Positions 1-23,946 of a stretch of 64,000 bases of DNA are shown here, one piece after another. The translations under genes and the position numbers were made by a program. Positions within the stretch are counted from its first letter, which is position 1; each line of letters begins with the position of its first letter. The notes below the pieces were generated by a model that saw only the letters and a program-made list of their open reading frames with translations, was not told the origin of the DNA and searched no databases. The stretch comes from Amoebidium appalachense (lineage: Eukaryota; Ichthyosporea), in NCBI GenBank assembly GCA_963693365.1, contig CAVNZM010000009.1:7316001-7380000 (forward strand), in the 5' to 3' direction.

Positions 1-117
1 CACACATTATCCGCCTGAGGGCGAGTTTTGTGCTTGGTTGTGGCTGCTCCTCCCCCCTTTCCCTCCTCCCTCCCCCCTCCCCCTTTTTTCCCTTTTGCCC
101 GTTTGTGGCGCTTGCAG

Positions 118-1022
118 GAGAAGTTCCTTCACGAGCGCATTAAGGTCGGTGGCAAGACCGGCAACCTTGGTGACAAGGTCGCCATCTCCTCCGAGAAGAC
201 CAAGGTCACCGTGACCGCCGAGGTAACACTTCTTCCCCTCCCCCACCCACCCATGCTGCTTTTCTGCATGCAATGCTTTATGTGCTTACCCTTATGAATG
301 TAAACTTCTTCCTTCATTTTGTGTTCCTTTTGTTCCAACTCCCCCCGTCCAAACACACATAGACACCCATCCATCCACCCCCTGCCTTTCTGATGGGGTT
401 GTGTCAATAGACAAGAGTACCGCGTACCTGTGCACCCAATGTGCTTTCTGCCTGATGGCTCCTTGAGGGGCTGCTTGTTGTGTTTCTGTTTTGTAAGGTA
501 GTGCCTTGTGGTATGGAGGAGGTGTTGTTACAGGTGAAAAAGTATAGTCTGACAGGTGAACTGGATGGGTTTTGGGGATTCTTGGAATGTTTTTGGGGTC
601 AGAGTTCCATACACACACTCACACGTAAATATATTATACACTTGTATAACTTATTTTTCGAGGGGAGGGAGGAGCAGGCGCGTGTGCGCACATGACTGCT
701 GGATATTTTTCAATTAGGCTCTACTTGTGGACATGTCGATGTGTTGCATACACAGGTATGTGCGTGTGTGTGTTGCAGAGGTACACATGTATAAATTTAA
801 ACCAAATTCACACTCCACCTGCATCTTTTTTATTTTTCTTGAATCCTAACGTTTTTTCCTCGTTTGCAGTCGCCGTTCAGCAAGCGCTACCTCAAGTACC
901 TGACAAAGAAGTACCTGAAGAAGAACCAGCTGCGCGACTGGATGCACGTGGTGGCCACGGGCCCCGCCGCCTACAACATCAAGTACTACAACATCAACCA
1001 GGACGAGGAGGACGAGGAATAG
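118..1022 (+). CDS. RPL22: 60S ribosomal protein eL22, last two coding exons (5' part outside window)
   Basis: Two coding exons are visible, 118-222 and 870-1022, joined in phase 0 across an intron of 647 bases. The first follows a TTGCAG acceptor and reads [20 protein letters not shown], matching the eL22 core around ERIKVNGKAGNL. The second follows TTTGCAG, starts [18 protein letters not shown] and ends in the acidic tail INQDEEDEE that is typical of eukaryotic eL22. eL22 is an RNA-binding protein of the large ribosomal subunit. The start codon and the N-terminal third lie left of the window, so the gene is partial here. A poly(A) signal lies 22 bases after the stop codon. Exon GC content is high and low-complexity DNA is confined to the intron. 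Identity is firm from family knowledge; the intron borders are read from consensus and phase. Confidence 0.93.
223..869 (+). other. intron of eL22
   Basis: This GTAACA...TTGCAG intron holds no second gene that I can see. It has a mild GT-rich stretch but no long homopolymer. Confidence 0.85.
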
Positions 1023-1044
1023 ACTTCCCGTGCACCTCTCCGAC

Positions 1045-1050
1045 AATAAA
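1045..1050 (+). terminator. poly(A) signal AATAAA of eL22
   Basis: A perfect AATAAA lies 22 bases downstream of the eL22 stop codon and is followed by an A-rich run. Confidence 0.75.
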
Positions 1051-2459
1051 ATCAAAAAAATGTTGATGAAGGATGAATTTGAGAGGTGCATTATGCAAGC
1101 CTTTCTCCCACTATGTCTCTGTATGGGATGTTCAACAAGGCATTTGCTCAATCAAAAAGTACACATGAAGGGCTGTCGTTGCTTGATGAAGTGCTTGTGT
1201 GCATTGTGCACACCTCTCATGCTTGGTCTGCCTACTGCACATGTTTTTGGCTTTGAGACCAATAGGCACTTCTCCAATATGAAATGAGCAAAAAAGATAT
1301 AAATATGGCAATGACCAAATGCTGCACAGAAGCAATGCGCTTGACACATGGCATTGTGTGCGCGGTGTTCCTGCACGTACACTCCATGAATTTGGGTGTT
1401 TCTTTGGTGAACATTGTAGTGAGTTTTGCCTCGCACATACACTATAAAGATAATCGTTGGTTCAGTAAAATCCAACTAAGGAGCCGAAACTGTACAAAAC
1501 AACAACCATATTCTTGTCTAAAATTGAACAGACCGTGCAGGCAGGAGACTGCATAGTGAATTTCTTGCACTTCCGTTGTCATCAAAGCACGTTACCCTGT
1601 ATGCAAACGTCATACTGTGTTCAGCGACCCCCCCCCCCCCCCCCCCCCCAAGAAAACAGCAATGGTTGTGACCAAAATCATCGCCCTGTCGACTGTCCGA
1701 GTCTGTCGTATATGATCACAGACCAAAGAATAGATACACTGTCAGTAGAATGATAACAATAAACGATTTTGGTGTTATACGGGCATTAAAACCCCGCAAT
1801 CGTGCGGGCCGGATGCTCTTCCTCCCGTGCTTTTCAAGGTTCTTTCTCCCGTGCTTCCGCCCCGTAATCGTGCAGAGTCCCCCTCGCCTCCGCCTTTTGC
1901 TGTCCTTCTTAGTGAGTTTTTTCGGCACGTGTGTGTGTGTGTGTGTGTTTGTGTGCGTGTGCGTGTGTGTGCGGTTGTGCGTGTGTACATGTGTGTTTTG
2001 TGTGCTACAATGTGTGTGTGTGTACTGTGTGTGTGTGTGTGTGTGCGCGCGCGCGCGCGTTCGTAATCGAGGTGCTTACATGCATATGCCAATGGGTAAT
2101 GTGCATGTGAGCATGTGTTAAAGTCACATTTGCGTGTATGATTGTGTGCGTGTGTGTGTGTACATGCATGTGTGTGGCGAATATTTCTGCTTTTGCTCAC
2201 TACTTGTGCATGTGTATTGAAGTCTCATGTGACCGGGGGACAAACAGGTGACCCATTAACAGATATTGCCTGGTATTTTTCTGAACTCTTTATAAACACC
2301 CCCACTAATGCTGCGACTCAGTTTGACGGTTGGCCGGATGACCCTGTAATGACTGCTTCGCAGTTAGCCCGCATTTTAGTCCTGATCGTGTGTGGGCAGT
2401 TGTGTCTAGCTATCCGTCAGGTAATTCGTGTGGCCCCTAGTCACTCTGAGTGCTCTCTT

Positions 2460-2499
<40 letters not shown>

Positions 2500-2879
2500 C
2501 TCTAATAGATCAGTTTGTATATGAGTTGCCGTTTTCTTATTGTGTGAAGGCTTTACAGTGGAGATGTAACAAATACAAAGTTTACAGATATGTATGCCCT
2601 ACACCAGAACAACACACCACACCAATTTAAACGAACATGCCCCCCAAAATGTGGTTTGCTTTCAACCTGTTTTCCTCCAGACATACACACCCGATTTACC
2701 CGGGCCCATACACATGACATAGTGAAAGACCTACCGAATTTTACCGTGCTTGATTTCATAATTAACTCTGGCGAGTTTCTACTGTTTCAAAAGTGTATGG
2801 ATTGTCTGGACATAAATGTAACACAGTCTCAGAATACGGGCTAATGTGTGAACATTAAAAAAAAAAAAAAAAAATAAAA

Positions 2880-2916
<37 letters not shown>

Positions 2917-3957
2917 GTTATCTCTCCACATGCGATGTCTATCTGATACGTTATATCTCCACATAAAAATCTGTATGATGTAAGTGTGACATAGATTTGT
3001 ACATGTATATCTTGTTGGGTGGAAGTGCTGTTGGCCTTGGTGCCGACATCTCATCACAGCTCACCTACATGTCGTTAATAAACAGCACATTCCCCCCCCC
3101 CCCCCAAGTCACATTTGCGTGATTTTAAAACCCGCGCTTTGGCCATCTTACTTCCTCGATTAAATTGTCCTCGAGGATAGGCCCAACTTAATCCTCGAGG
3201 ATAGGCCCACATGCCCTGGCATAGAAGGGGACGTGCGCACATGTGACTTCAAGTCGCAACTTCACGAGGCTGCGCTCGTACCCTACTAGTGTGTGTGCAC
3301 ACTGTGTGCACGTGTGTGTGTGTGTGTGTGTGTGTGTACATGTGTGTGTGTGTGTATGCGTGCGTGCGTGCGTTTCTCTTCTTTCTCGGCCTCGCTCCCT
3401 GTGGGTACGTACGCTACAATAGTAAAAAGTCACCTAAAGACTCAAGTCGCAACTTCAAGTCAAGACAAATCACCAGCCCCTCTCACCAATTATATTAATA
3501 AGTCACGTCGGCATACCTTGACTTAGTTGAAGTCACGGTTATTATTGTGACTTCAAATCGCAATTTTACGACTCTGCGCTTGCCGCCGCGGGGCTCGCAT
3601 TTTAAATTTGATGGTGGCACAGCTTGTCCCAGCGCATGCGATTCAGAGTTTGATTGGACCAAAAGCTGTAATGGAGCACCGCGCTGCGCTATATAGTTTA
3701 TGCAACCTGATTGGATCACTCCATGACTTTTGCAACCTGATTGGTTCCGGGATTATTGCGGAAACAGCTCAGTCCTTCCCCTTCCCCAGACCCCTATCCC
3801 CAATTCCCATCTCCGTCAACCCAAACTCTCGGTCACGTGACCTCCAAACTAAGTGACCGAGTTTGGGAAAAATAGCAATGAAAGTGGATAAGGAAAACCT
3901 TTTATACGCATGTATCCACGGCAGTAATCAATCATAATCGTGGTCGTACGCGTTGTT
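1051..3957. other. intergenic spacer between eL22 and HDAC3 3' ends
   Basis: The spacer lies between two converging genes. It holds a GT/GC-rich microsatellite (about 1929-2062), a poly-T run (2463-2496), a poly-A run (2857-2914), a C run near 3093, a tandem repeat of CTCGAGGATAGGCCCA (about 3170-3209) and a GT tract near 3311-3360. A short block around GTGACTTCAA, continuing into a related sequence, recurs near 3243 and 3549. At 3640-3760 there are several CCAAT boxes read on the minus strand and a TATATAG. I see no convincing protein gene. Confidence 0.6.
3640..3770 (-). promoter_or_regulatory. orphan CCAAT/TATA cluster
   Basis: On the minus strand two CCAATCAGGTTGCA blocks lie about 28 bases apart, followed by a TATATAG (near 3691) and another CCAATC (near 3655). 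The layout resembles the histone promoters in this window, yet no recognisable gene follows. It may be a decayed promoter or an unrecognised noncoding transcript start. Confidence 0.3.
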
Positions 3958-4368
3958 ACAGAGCAATGCTTAATTCAGAAGATAGCTAAGCGGAAAAATA
4001 CCACAAACAAAAACAAAAAAAACAAACAATTAAATAGTTTTTCACAGAGCGAAATTCGTTCACAGGCCAACGGACATTATCTCTCTCTCGTGGGTTATGT
4101 CGTCATCACACAAGCAGGGTACAAATCAATTAGAGCAATGCCTAAATGGAGCAAACTACCCAAAATTGCCATAAAAAGGAAAGGTATTTTCACAGCGGAA
4201 GCGTTCACACGTCGACGACATAAATCATCTCTCTCGTGGTCTCCGTCGTCATCACACAAGCAGGGAAAAGATATGCAGAGAATGCCTGAAGATAACCAAG
4301 CCACAGCAATACCACTGTACCTAAGTAGAGAACACCAATAAGATTTTTGTTCACAGAGCGAAATTCCT

Positions 4369-14176
<9,808 letters not shown>

Positions 14177-15138
14177 TTTCGCGTGTTTTCTTAGGAGCTA
14201 ATTGGTATGTTTGAGAGAATGTGGTAGGTGTTGTGTTCTAACCAAGGAACAGCCTAATTTATATAAAATATGGTTTCTATATATACAAAGACTTCGTGTA
14301 TAGCCCTGTTAAATATATTATAGTCGTTATAGAAGCAGAAAATAAATATAGGCGTTATAGAAGCAGAAATTATCTCAATGTGCTCGATATTTTGGATCAA
14401 GTGGGTCACGATAACCTAGCTCTTCAGTTTCGTTGCACTTTTCAAAGTGCGAAAACAACCGTCCAACCAAGCAGTTTGTAGATCAAGGTTGCCGTTGGAC
14501 CCTAAAACCGAACCAATATTCAATTATGTGCTTATTTTACACACTTTATAAGGCAGTCACATCAAGTCGGTGAGTGATCACTATATTTTCTCTAGCTGTA
14601 CATACAAAAGGCTCGAGGTTCATGTTTCATGTTTCAATGCTTCATGTTCGTTTGCGTAAGTGCTTCGCCGTAAGGCGCAGTCATTGCAGAGCAATTTGGC
14701 GGGAAAGTAAGCGTTGCCATAAAGAGACGATCCGATGCACCATATATAGTAAGTTTGAGCAGTGTAAACAGATTTGTGCTTTTGCCCGTTATTTTCTGCT
14801 TTTGTCAAGAGCCTGTTCGAACTTCACCTGTGTCAGCAGTGCCAGTCAGTTACAATTTCACAGTGTTTGCAAGTTTGGAGATTTGTTCTGGTTTTCGGTC
14901 ATTTGTTGAACGGTCTTACACGACTAATCAGAGTGTGAGTGTAATGTTTCAGGGTGTCTGACTGTATGAAAGCTAGAGGGCGTGTTTATGACATATCAAT
15001 GCTAGATTTCAGCAATTTTGGCGTCCCCCTTTAGTGGGTTGACAAGCGATACGACCGGCTTGGGTGGTAACAGGAACGAGGTAGTGAGTGGACTTACAGT
15101 GTAACACAAAAGCAAACTGGTCGTGGTTTTCTTCGAAC
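14177..15138. promoter_or_regulatory. shared intergenic promoter region of HDAC3 (-) and ODR4 (+)
   Basis: These 962 bases separate the two divergent start codons and must hold both promoters. The sequence is AT-rich with no long microsatellite, unlike its surroundings. A direct repeat of GTTATAGAAGCAGAAA lies at about 14327-14370. No certain TATA box can be assigned. Confidence 0.55.
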
Positions 15139-15445
15139 ATGAGTGGGTGGTCTGTCCTTGTGGAGGACACGGCTCTGGGTACGTTTCACCGCCAGCTTGC
15201 CGGAAGAACATGGCAGATAGGGCTGCTGATGGGCCAGGTAGGCGTCTGACACACGCGTGACACTCCGCCTTCACCCGCTCACATCCGCACGCCGGATGCA
15301 CACATACACACACACAGACACAAACACACACACACGCACACACGCACGCACGCACGCATACACACACACACACGTGCACATACAAATACACACACACACA
15401 CACACATACACACACACACACACACACCGCAAGGATGCGCGGAAG

Positions 15446-15476
<31 letters not shown>

Positions 15477-15869
15477 GGTTTGCCGACAAGCGACCCGAGC
15501 ATTCACACGATTATACTGGACGCTTATACACCCAACCAGACTTCCGTGCACACGCACACACATGCACAGCCAAACTCGTGCACGCGTGTGTACATACACA
15601 AAAACAGAGAGAGAGGATTGAAAACACACAATTGCACACACTCACCCACACACGTTGCCACACTCACACATACTTACGTGTAGCACGCACATATACTTAC
15701 CACTTTGAGATCCACACAATCATTCCTTTAAAAATATTGTGCACACACAGACATTTTCGCACACCACAGGCACATACAACTTGTCAGATGCTCACCAAAT
15801 GCCCTCATCGTGTTTGGAATCGTGCTGCCTGTGCGTGGAGCCTCATACCGAGAAAACAATACTGCAAGC

Positions 15870-15943
<74 letters not shown>

Positions 15944-17219
15944 TCATTATGACACTCCTCTCTTGAGCCTGACCTACCTCTCCCCCCCCCCCCCCCCCCC
16001 CTTCCCTCCTCCTCCTCCTACTTGTCCCTCTCTCTCCATGGAAGAAACGAAGTGTGCGCGTGGGGGCACATTTTGGGAAGGGTTGGTGAATAGGGGAAGG
16101 AGGGGGGGGGGGGGGAGGGGGGTAAATCGACAAAGAACCTGTAAAGGGGAGGCAGGGAGATTGAGGGGAAGAGTAAAACGAGAGGGAAGGGTTTATTAGT
16201 ATGGAGGTGGACCAGACCGGGTTGAAGATGGACAATATAGCAAATCGGATTGAGACAGGTGGATGAAGTGGACATGGAAAAACAAGGTTTAATGAAAGCT
16301 GTCAAGTCGGGATGAAATGCATCCGAAGTTTGGTCGAAATGCATGCTGGATAATTGGTTGAACGGGGCGGGGGGTTGGGTGGAATGCCCACTTGAAGTTG
16401 TGTAGAAAGCGCTTTGAAAGGTGGGCGAATGGATGTTTCAAATCGAGGCACAGTGGAAAAAAGATGGAGTGAAATGATCAGATATGCGATTGTGTTGCTG
16501 CACAAGTAAAGTTTCGCTGAGGGCCAACTAATGGAGTCTGTATATTCCCGGCTCACTCATCTATTGGCAGGTTTATGCCCAAAAATGGCACGTGTGCTTG
16601 TTTATCCCAACACCTCCCCAGGAGGGAACCAGTAACACCCCCCCCCCCCCCCCCCCCACCATTGCCACATTCCCTTTCACGAGTCCTTTCCCTGTCCCCC
16701 TTGTCGCAAAGTGCCCACTATGCAGGCATGCACGCTGGCACGTGGGAGGGGTCGAATCTTTTCTTCTAGTTTTTCATTTTTTTTGGGGGGGGGGGGGGGG
16801 GAGGGGGGGAGGGGGGGGGGGGGGGGGGGGGGGGGCAGGGAGGTGGGGGACGGGGGGGGCCAGGGAGGTGGGGGGAGGGGAGGGGAGGGGTGTGAGGGTG
16901 GGATGTGTTTATGTGTGTGTGTGTGGGGTGGGGGGATAAATGTGTGTGTGGAGGGGAAGGGGGGTGAGGGAGAAGTAGGGGTGTATATGTGTGTGGCGGG
17001 AGGAGAGGGGTAGGGGAAGTCCGATTGTGGCCTTTTTTTTTTTTTTTTTTTTTTTTTGCATCGTAAGGCGGACGGTAAGCCCACGAGGCATCGATGCAAG
17101 AAAGAGGAATCAAAAACGAGACACTTACCTATTATGGCCGCGTGGGCGCACAACAGATGCTCAAGGTAGCAGGGGATTTGTTTCGGTTAAGGAAACCTGG
17201 GTTGGAGAGCACGGAAAAC

Positions 17220-17298
<79 letters not shown>

Positions 17299-17939
17299 CT
17301 GCGTGTGTGTGTGTACGTGCATGCACGTGTACACACACACATGCATGTGTGCGTGCGTGTCAGGTGTTTGTGCACCTGTGTGTGTGCGTTTGTGTCTGTG
17401 TCTGTGTCTGTGTCGTGTCTGTGTCGTGTCTGTATCTGTTTGTGTGTGTGTGCGTGTGTGCACGTGATCGTGCATGGCATGTGTATCCACCTTTACTCAA
17501 ATACAAGTCACACAAGGCACACGTACGTGTACACCTGCGCTCACACGTGTGTGTGGTGTGCATGCAGGTTCACCGTATGCTGTGTGGGGGCCTAGACATC
17601 CTGGGCATCTATGTGGCCGATTCAGCAACAAACCTGTCATCCAATCAAAATGCAATACGCCAATTCGCTGCCAAAATAGGCCATTTGTGCCCAAAAGCCA
17701 CGGCACTTATAGCACAAGTTACCATCGAAACGAGAAAGTAACCTTCCCATCCCCCTCCCCCCCCCTCCCCCCCTCTTTCCCCCTTACACCCAACACGCAA
17801 CCATGCATTCCACCTCCCCTTCTTCCTTTTATGCTTCACTTTTTCTCTTTGCCTCGAGTAAACAGCGTAAACCCCCACTTTTTCTCCACCCTCAATTGGG
17901 CAATCTCCCCCCCCCCCCCCCCCTCCCTCCCGGGGCCCA

Positions 17940-18009
<70 letters not shown>

Positions 18010-19422
18010 CCGTTGCCTATCCATGCTGCACACACCCGCCCTCCGACGCATACTACTCCAACACCAACCACCTAATTAAATTTTCAGTGTTGAGTGTAAG
18101 GGCCCCGATGACAGGCTTTGTATCGAAGAAAGTTAGAAAAACTGCTTCGTGTGCATGTACCTTAATGCGAGCATCAAACAGCCTAAAAAAAAATTAGAAA
18201 AAAAGCCCAATGGCTATCATAATTTTTTCTAACTAGAATTCCACCCTCCAGGTATGCATGGAAGATTTTGGTAACTTCTGATTCCCAGGTAACCTCCCCC
18301 CCCCCCCCCCCCCCCCCCCCCCTCCCCCCCCCCTCCCCCTTCCCACCCATCCAATCACCCACCCCCCTTCCGGCAACCCTCCACCCCGTCTTGGCACCCT
18401 CCCTTTTCGCTTCCACTTTACCCCTCCTTTTCTCCTGACTTTCACCCGTTTCACTTGAGATTATGATATAAATTTTGGGGATGTTTGAGGGAGGGTGGGA
18501 GGGAGCTCTTAGCGAGAGTTGGCTTTAGGGACCCCTGGGTTGTATTACCCTCTCATATTTGTAAATACGCGTATTAGTACAGCTCCCCCCGTACTCCGGG
18601 GTTTAGGGGGAGCAATGTATCCCTTCCCCATACTCCCTATAAATTGACACGATTCCCTATATGGTAATCTGCTAACAAAACTGCGGCGTTTGCGTGTTAG
18701 TACACCTCGCGTATTGCTACCCTTTTGGCCCAAAACGGGGGTGTACCAATGCGCGAGGGGCTACTGTAACCCCTACTTATTTCAACCTTTATGTATCTCC
18801 CCCCCCCCCCCCCCCCCCCCCCCCCCGCCAAAACTCAGACGCAATTGATGACTTGGGCCCTCCCTGAGGATGGGCTCTGCTTATGACGAATACTGTGTGC
18901 ATTGCGGATGTTGCATACTTGAATGTTTGCCTTTGCATGTGTCCTGCACCATGTTTCTCATCGTCTATGTGTACTTCGTACCGTGTTCCGCATTCAAACC
19001 ACCCCCCCCCCCCCCCCCCCCCCACCCGCCGCCCCTCCCCCCCCCTCCTTCCCCCCCAACACACACACACACACACATACACCCACAAACACACACACAC
19101 ACACACACACCACCACCGCCCACCTACACGAATTGCACGGTGGCTGAGATTCGATTCTGCTCGGGCTGAGATTGAAATCTGCTCGGATCTGCCCCCCCTT
19201 TTTTTTGTAATTATTTGTTATGTTTGTTTGTTTGTAGGAATGCTGGCTTGGTCACTACCTGATCAAGCACCACATTATCTTAAGCAGCACGAAAAAATCC
19301 AATATCTTCCTCCCCCCCGCCCCCCTCTCCCCCCTCTCCCCTTTTTGTATCTCTCTCAGCCACGATTTTCGGAGGACTCCGGAGCGTACACGGGAGGGCA
19401 AGGGGCGAGAGAGTGAGGGGGG

Positions 19423-19469
<47 letters not shown>

Positions 19470-19747
19470 AGAGAGAGGGAGAGAGAGAGAGAGAGAGAGA
19501 GATTCACACCCATGGTCTACCTACTTACATACTTTTAGCACATGCTTATCAAAGCACCCATTCCTGACACACTTCGTTTTCGGTCCGGGTCAACAGGCAG
19601 TGGCCCGACCCATCGAGGCCAAGCAGCAGCAATACACTGAGCACTGGCACCGTATCGACTGCCTGGTTGATGCTGCCCAGTGCATGAGGCTGCCTATGTG
19701 CAAGGGGCCTAGGTCACTGCTGACTAACATGGTATGAAGGAACTACA

Positions 19748-19783
<36 letters not shown>

Positions 19784-20136
19784 ACCCCCTCCCTCTCCTC
19801 CCCCTCCCCCTCCCCCTCCCGCCTGCTCTGCCTCCCTATAGGTTGGGCACACATCCCCCCCAATTCTCGATCCCTCCCCATAATGTGGTAGGCTGGAAGC
19901 ACATACACCTCCCTCCCCCCTGCAAATAGTAAGGTAGCCTGCAAAAACCTCATCCCCCCCCCCCCCCCCCCCCGCACCGTCATATGGTAGCCTTGAAACA
20001 TATCACCTCCCCTCCCCCTTCCCCCCTCCCCCCACCCCCTCCCCGTAATATGGTAGCCTGGAAACATCCCCCCTCCCCCCTCAAAAATATTAAAAATAAA
20101 AATAAAAAAGCTGTAGTATGAGAGGCTAGAAACGTT

Positions 20137-20168
<32 letters not shown>

Positions 20169-20444
20169 CCGCTTTCCCTCCCCTTCTTTTTCCTATGCCC
20201 TTCTTCCCATAGCACATAATCACCGTGGCACATGCGCGGACGGCGCGCTCATACGCACACCTCATTTTCTCCACTCTCCAAATATACAAATGGAAGCAAA
20301 CACACAACCCGTCCCTTGTTCCCGCCTCCCCCCTCCCCCCCCCCCCCCCTCCCCCCCCAAACCCAATCCCACCCCACCTTCCCACTCATACCCACCCAAC
20401 ACATACGCCGCCCAAACACACACACACACACACTCACACACACA

Positions 20445-20491
<47 letters not shown>

Positions 20492-21483
20492 GCACACACC
20501 CGTTCCCCCTAAACTCAACCATCCCGGCCACACACTAACCCTCATGCTGTGCTTGCAGGTTGCAGCAATTGAAAAAGAACCCCCCAACACAGACGAGTGG
20601 CTTATTGAGCTGGATGGGGTCTTTGTCGACGGAAACCACAAAATCGATGCCAGTGTTCGTTCTAACGCGGGTGTGCGTCTCTCCTTCGTTTCTTTATTTC
20701 TTTTTTGTATCCTTTGTTTCCTCACAATCCAGTACATCCACGGGGAAGAAGGTTGTTGGTGTGCGTGTATGGTTTTTGTGGTGGTCGGGGGGGGGGGGGG
20801 GGGGGGGGGGGGGAGGGGCTGGGATGTGTGTGTTGGTTTTTTGGGGGCATGGGGGGGGGGAGGGGGGTGTTATGTTTTATATCATTACTTTTTTTTCCCT
20901 TGTTCTTTGCTGGTCTTGGCTCATTGGTGGTGTACGGTAAGGGTTCTCAGTTTCTCTTTCTCAGACACGCACACATACACACAAGTACACACATGCATAC
21001 ACACCATCCCCCCCCCCCCTCCCCCCCCCCCCACCCCTCCCCCCCCCCCCCCCCCCTCTCTCTCTCTTTCTTCCCTCCCCCCCCCCCCCTCCCCCGGATT
21101 CGCCCGCCTGCCCGTCCAGCATTGTTCATGGACGTTTCCCCTTCAATTATAATGTATCAGAAAGTATGGGATATCTGTGTGCCCTCCTGACTATCTGTTC
21201 CTAGTAGGCAACAGAATGGTATCTAGTTTTCGGCCAATTCCAATAGGGAAAAAAAGTTAGGAAGATGTTCGACCAATCGCAATAGGGCAAACAGGTGATA
21301 CTGATGGTCGATAGGAGTTATGACTAAACGCGTACGTCAACCGATGGAAAATCGTAAATTGCTGCGGACTGAAACATTCTGTAGACTCCAACATAACTGA
21401 CACATTCTGCAATCTCTAATATTGCCGACCAACGCGTCTCCACATCAACCAAATGTAAGTTGCATATGTTTTTTCTCGGATTG

Positions 21484-21536
<53 letters not shown>

Positions 21537-21760
21537 CCCCCAATCCATAGCAGCCAAATACGAAATCCGCAACTGACACAATTTACCCAATCAGAATGCG
21601 CAACGGCACCACATGGTGATATGCCAGCCAATGGTAATCAAGGAAACCACGTCATGTGACGAGGACAGTGTTGCCGATATGGTCAGCCTTGCAGGCACAG
21701 TGTGCTGTGTGGTTTTTGTGCCCCCAAAATCTACCGTCAAAGATATAATTAAAGTATGCA

Positions 21761-21800
<40 letters not shown>

Positions 21801-21970
21801 CCAACAACACACACACACACACACCCCTCTCCTCGCTCACCACCACCACCACCCCCTCCCTGCCCACCCACCCGCCCACCCCCACTCCAACTCATAACGT
21901 TATCTACCACCCACGACACGGACTCCGAAATACACACGCACACAGGCGCAAGCCTTCTCGCATGCGCACG

Positions 21971-22011
<41 letters not shown>

Positions 22012-23490
22012 CACACACAGACAGACACATACACATATGCACACATACACCATGAATAATCTACTGTTCCTTTCTTCCTTTGTCCCCCCTCCCCCCCCTA
22101 CAACCATCTTCCCTAACATTTGTCCCTTGCTTGCCCTTCCTGGCATGGGTTTATTCTTGAGCAGCAGACGCGGCACTTGTGGTTTAGTTTTTTTTATTTT
22201 CCTTTTTTTTTTCATATATTATATCTTTTTTATTTTATTTTCTTCATTTTATTGCTTTTTTTTTTTTTTTGTGGGCGGGGGGAGGGGGGGGGGGGGCTGT
22301 TATCCTAATATGACTAAATATATACAATGGACAAATTATGTTCTACCTCTTGGCAGGCACAGTATGTGGTGGAGGACATTGGTATGTGCATAGGCAGGTG
22401 AGTATGGAAAGAGCAAAAACAAAAAAATACTAAGAAAGCAAAAGAAAACAGAGAGCAACAATGGGAACAGGTCAAAGTAGAGTTAGTCCAATCAAAGCAA
22501 TTGGAAAATAGGAAACAGAACAGAAACAGAAAAAAGGGAGAGATACTCATGACATGCGTGTGAAAATACTGAAAAAGCGAAAGAAAACAAAGAACAAAAA
22601 TGGGAACAGGAAAAAGTAGAAGATTTGAATGAAAGTAATAAGAAACAGAACAGGAAAAAAGGGAGAGATACTCATTACATGCGTGTAAAATGCTGAAAAA
22701 GCAAATAAAATACTGAACAAACAAACGGACACAAAGAACGAAAATGGCAACAAGTTAAAGTAGAATTTTTCGAATCAAAGTAAAAGGAAACAGAACAGAA
22801 AAAGCAAAAAAGTTAGAGATAACTCATCACACGCGTGTGTTGTTGCAGTTGGTGTGTGTGGATCTCCACCGCACCCTCTCAGCCCGCCTTGCGTTGATGG
22901 TTGAGGACTGGGCATCAGCAAATATACCCCCTTGTCAAGGTGTGTGCACTGTGTGAATTTGTTCTTGGTGATTTCTGGTGTGGGTATTCCGTGCCAAGTG
23001 TGTGCAAGTCCCCCCCCCCCCCCCCCCCCCATTTTTTGTATTTTATTTTATTGTTGTTGTTTTTGTTATAATTATGATTATTTATTGTTAATTATTTTAT
23101 TTTATTTTATTTCTTTTATTTCTTTTTTTGGGGCGGGGGGGGGGGGGGGGGGGGGGGGGGGGTGTTGCTAGTCAAAGAAAGGGAGGAAGCTGGAGGTGGG
23201 GATTTTGCTTGACTAATATAATAGAGTGTGATGTCAGTTTGTGGTCGTGCTAGAAGGGGAGGGCTGGTGGGGGGTGAGGTTGGAGGGAGAGAGAGGGGGG
23301 GAGGGGAGGGTGGGGGGTGGAGGGGAAGGTGGGAGCAGGTTTGGTAGTGAGCTTCATTTATTAATACCCTAAAAGGAGGGGGAGAGGAGGGGGGGAAGGA
23401 GGGGCGGGATGAGGGAGAGGAGGGAGGGTAAGCCAGGGGGGGGGGGGGGGGGGGGGGGAGGAGGGTTGCGCGGGGGTGGGTGCGTGGGGT

Positions 23491-23524
<34 letters not shown>

Positions 23525-23874
23525 ACCGTAATGTGGATCAATGCATGCCTGTTTTGCAGAGGATGAACCGTGGAGCCCGCCACGAAGAGTCGTGTGCGGT
23601 CACGGCGGGGTCGGGGTGTGTGACTATGTATTTGACAACGAACCATTAAGGGTGGGTGGCAGACCGTGTATTACATTTGTTATCTTGCCATGTGAACACA
23701 CAGTCACAAAATGCAGGCATAGGGACACACGTGCACACTTGCGCATTGCGCACTAATCACAGACAAGTGTTCATGATGCATTCGATTGCATTTTCATTAG
23801 GTTTAAGATGAGGAAAGACTGTTCTCTCGTAATATCAAGGCTACGACAAATTACTTGCGTGTATGCACAGGTGT

Positions 23875-23946
<72 letters not shown>

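Noticed and set aside
18088-18131. Candidate ODR4 exon after TTTTCAG reading [14 protein letters not shown]
   Set aside because: The phase does not fit the next supported exon and the frame stops soon after. A direct join from exon 4 to 19539 is in phase.
22357-22397. Exon-like segment between TTGGCAG and GTGAGT in ODR4 intron 8
   Set aside because: Its 41 bases break the phase, while joining exon 8 directly to exon 9 keeps the frame and aligns with the family without a gap.
22418-22848. CRISPR-like array
   Set aside because: The three units are long, imperfect and contiguous without unique spacers, and the genome is eukaryotic.
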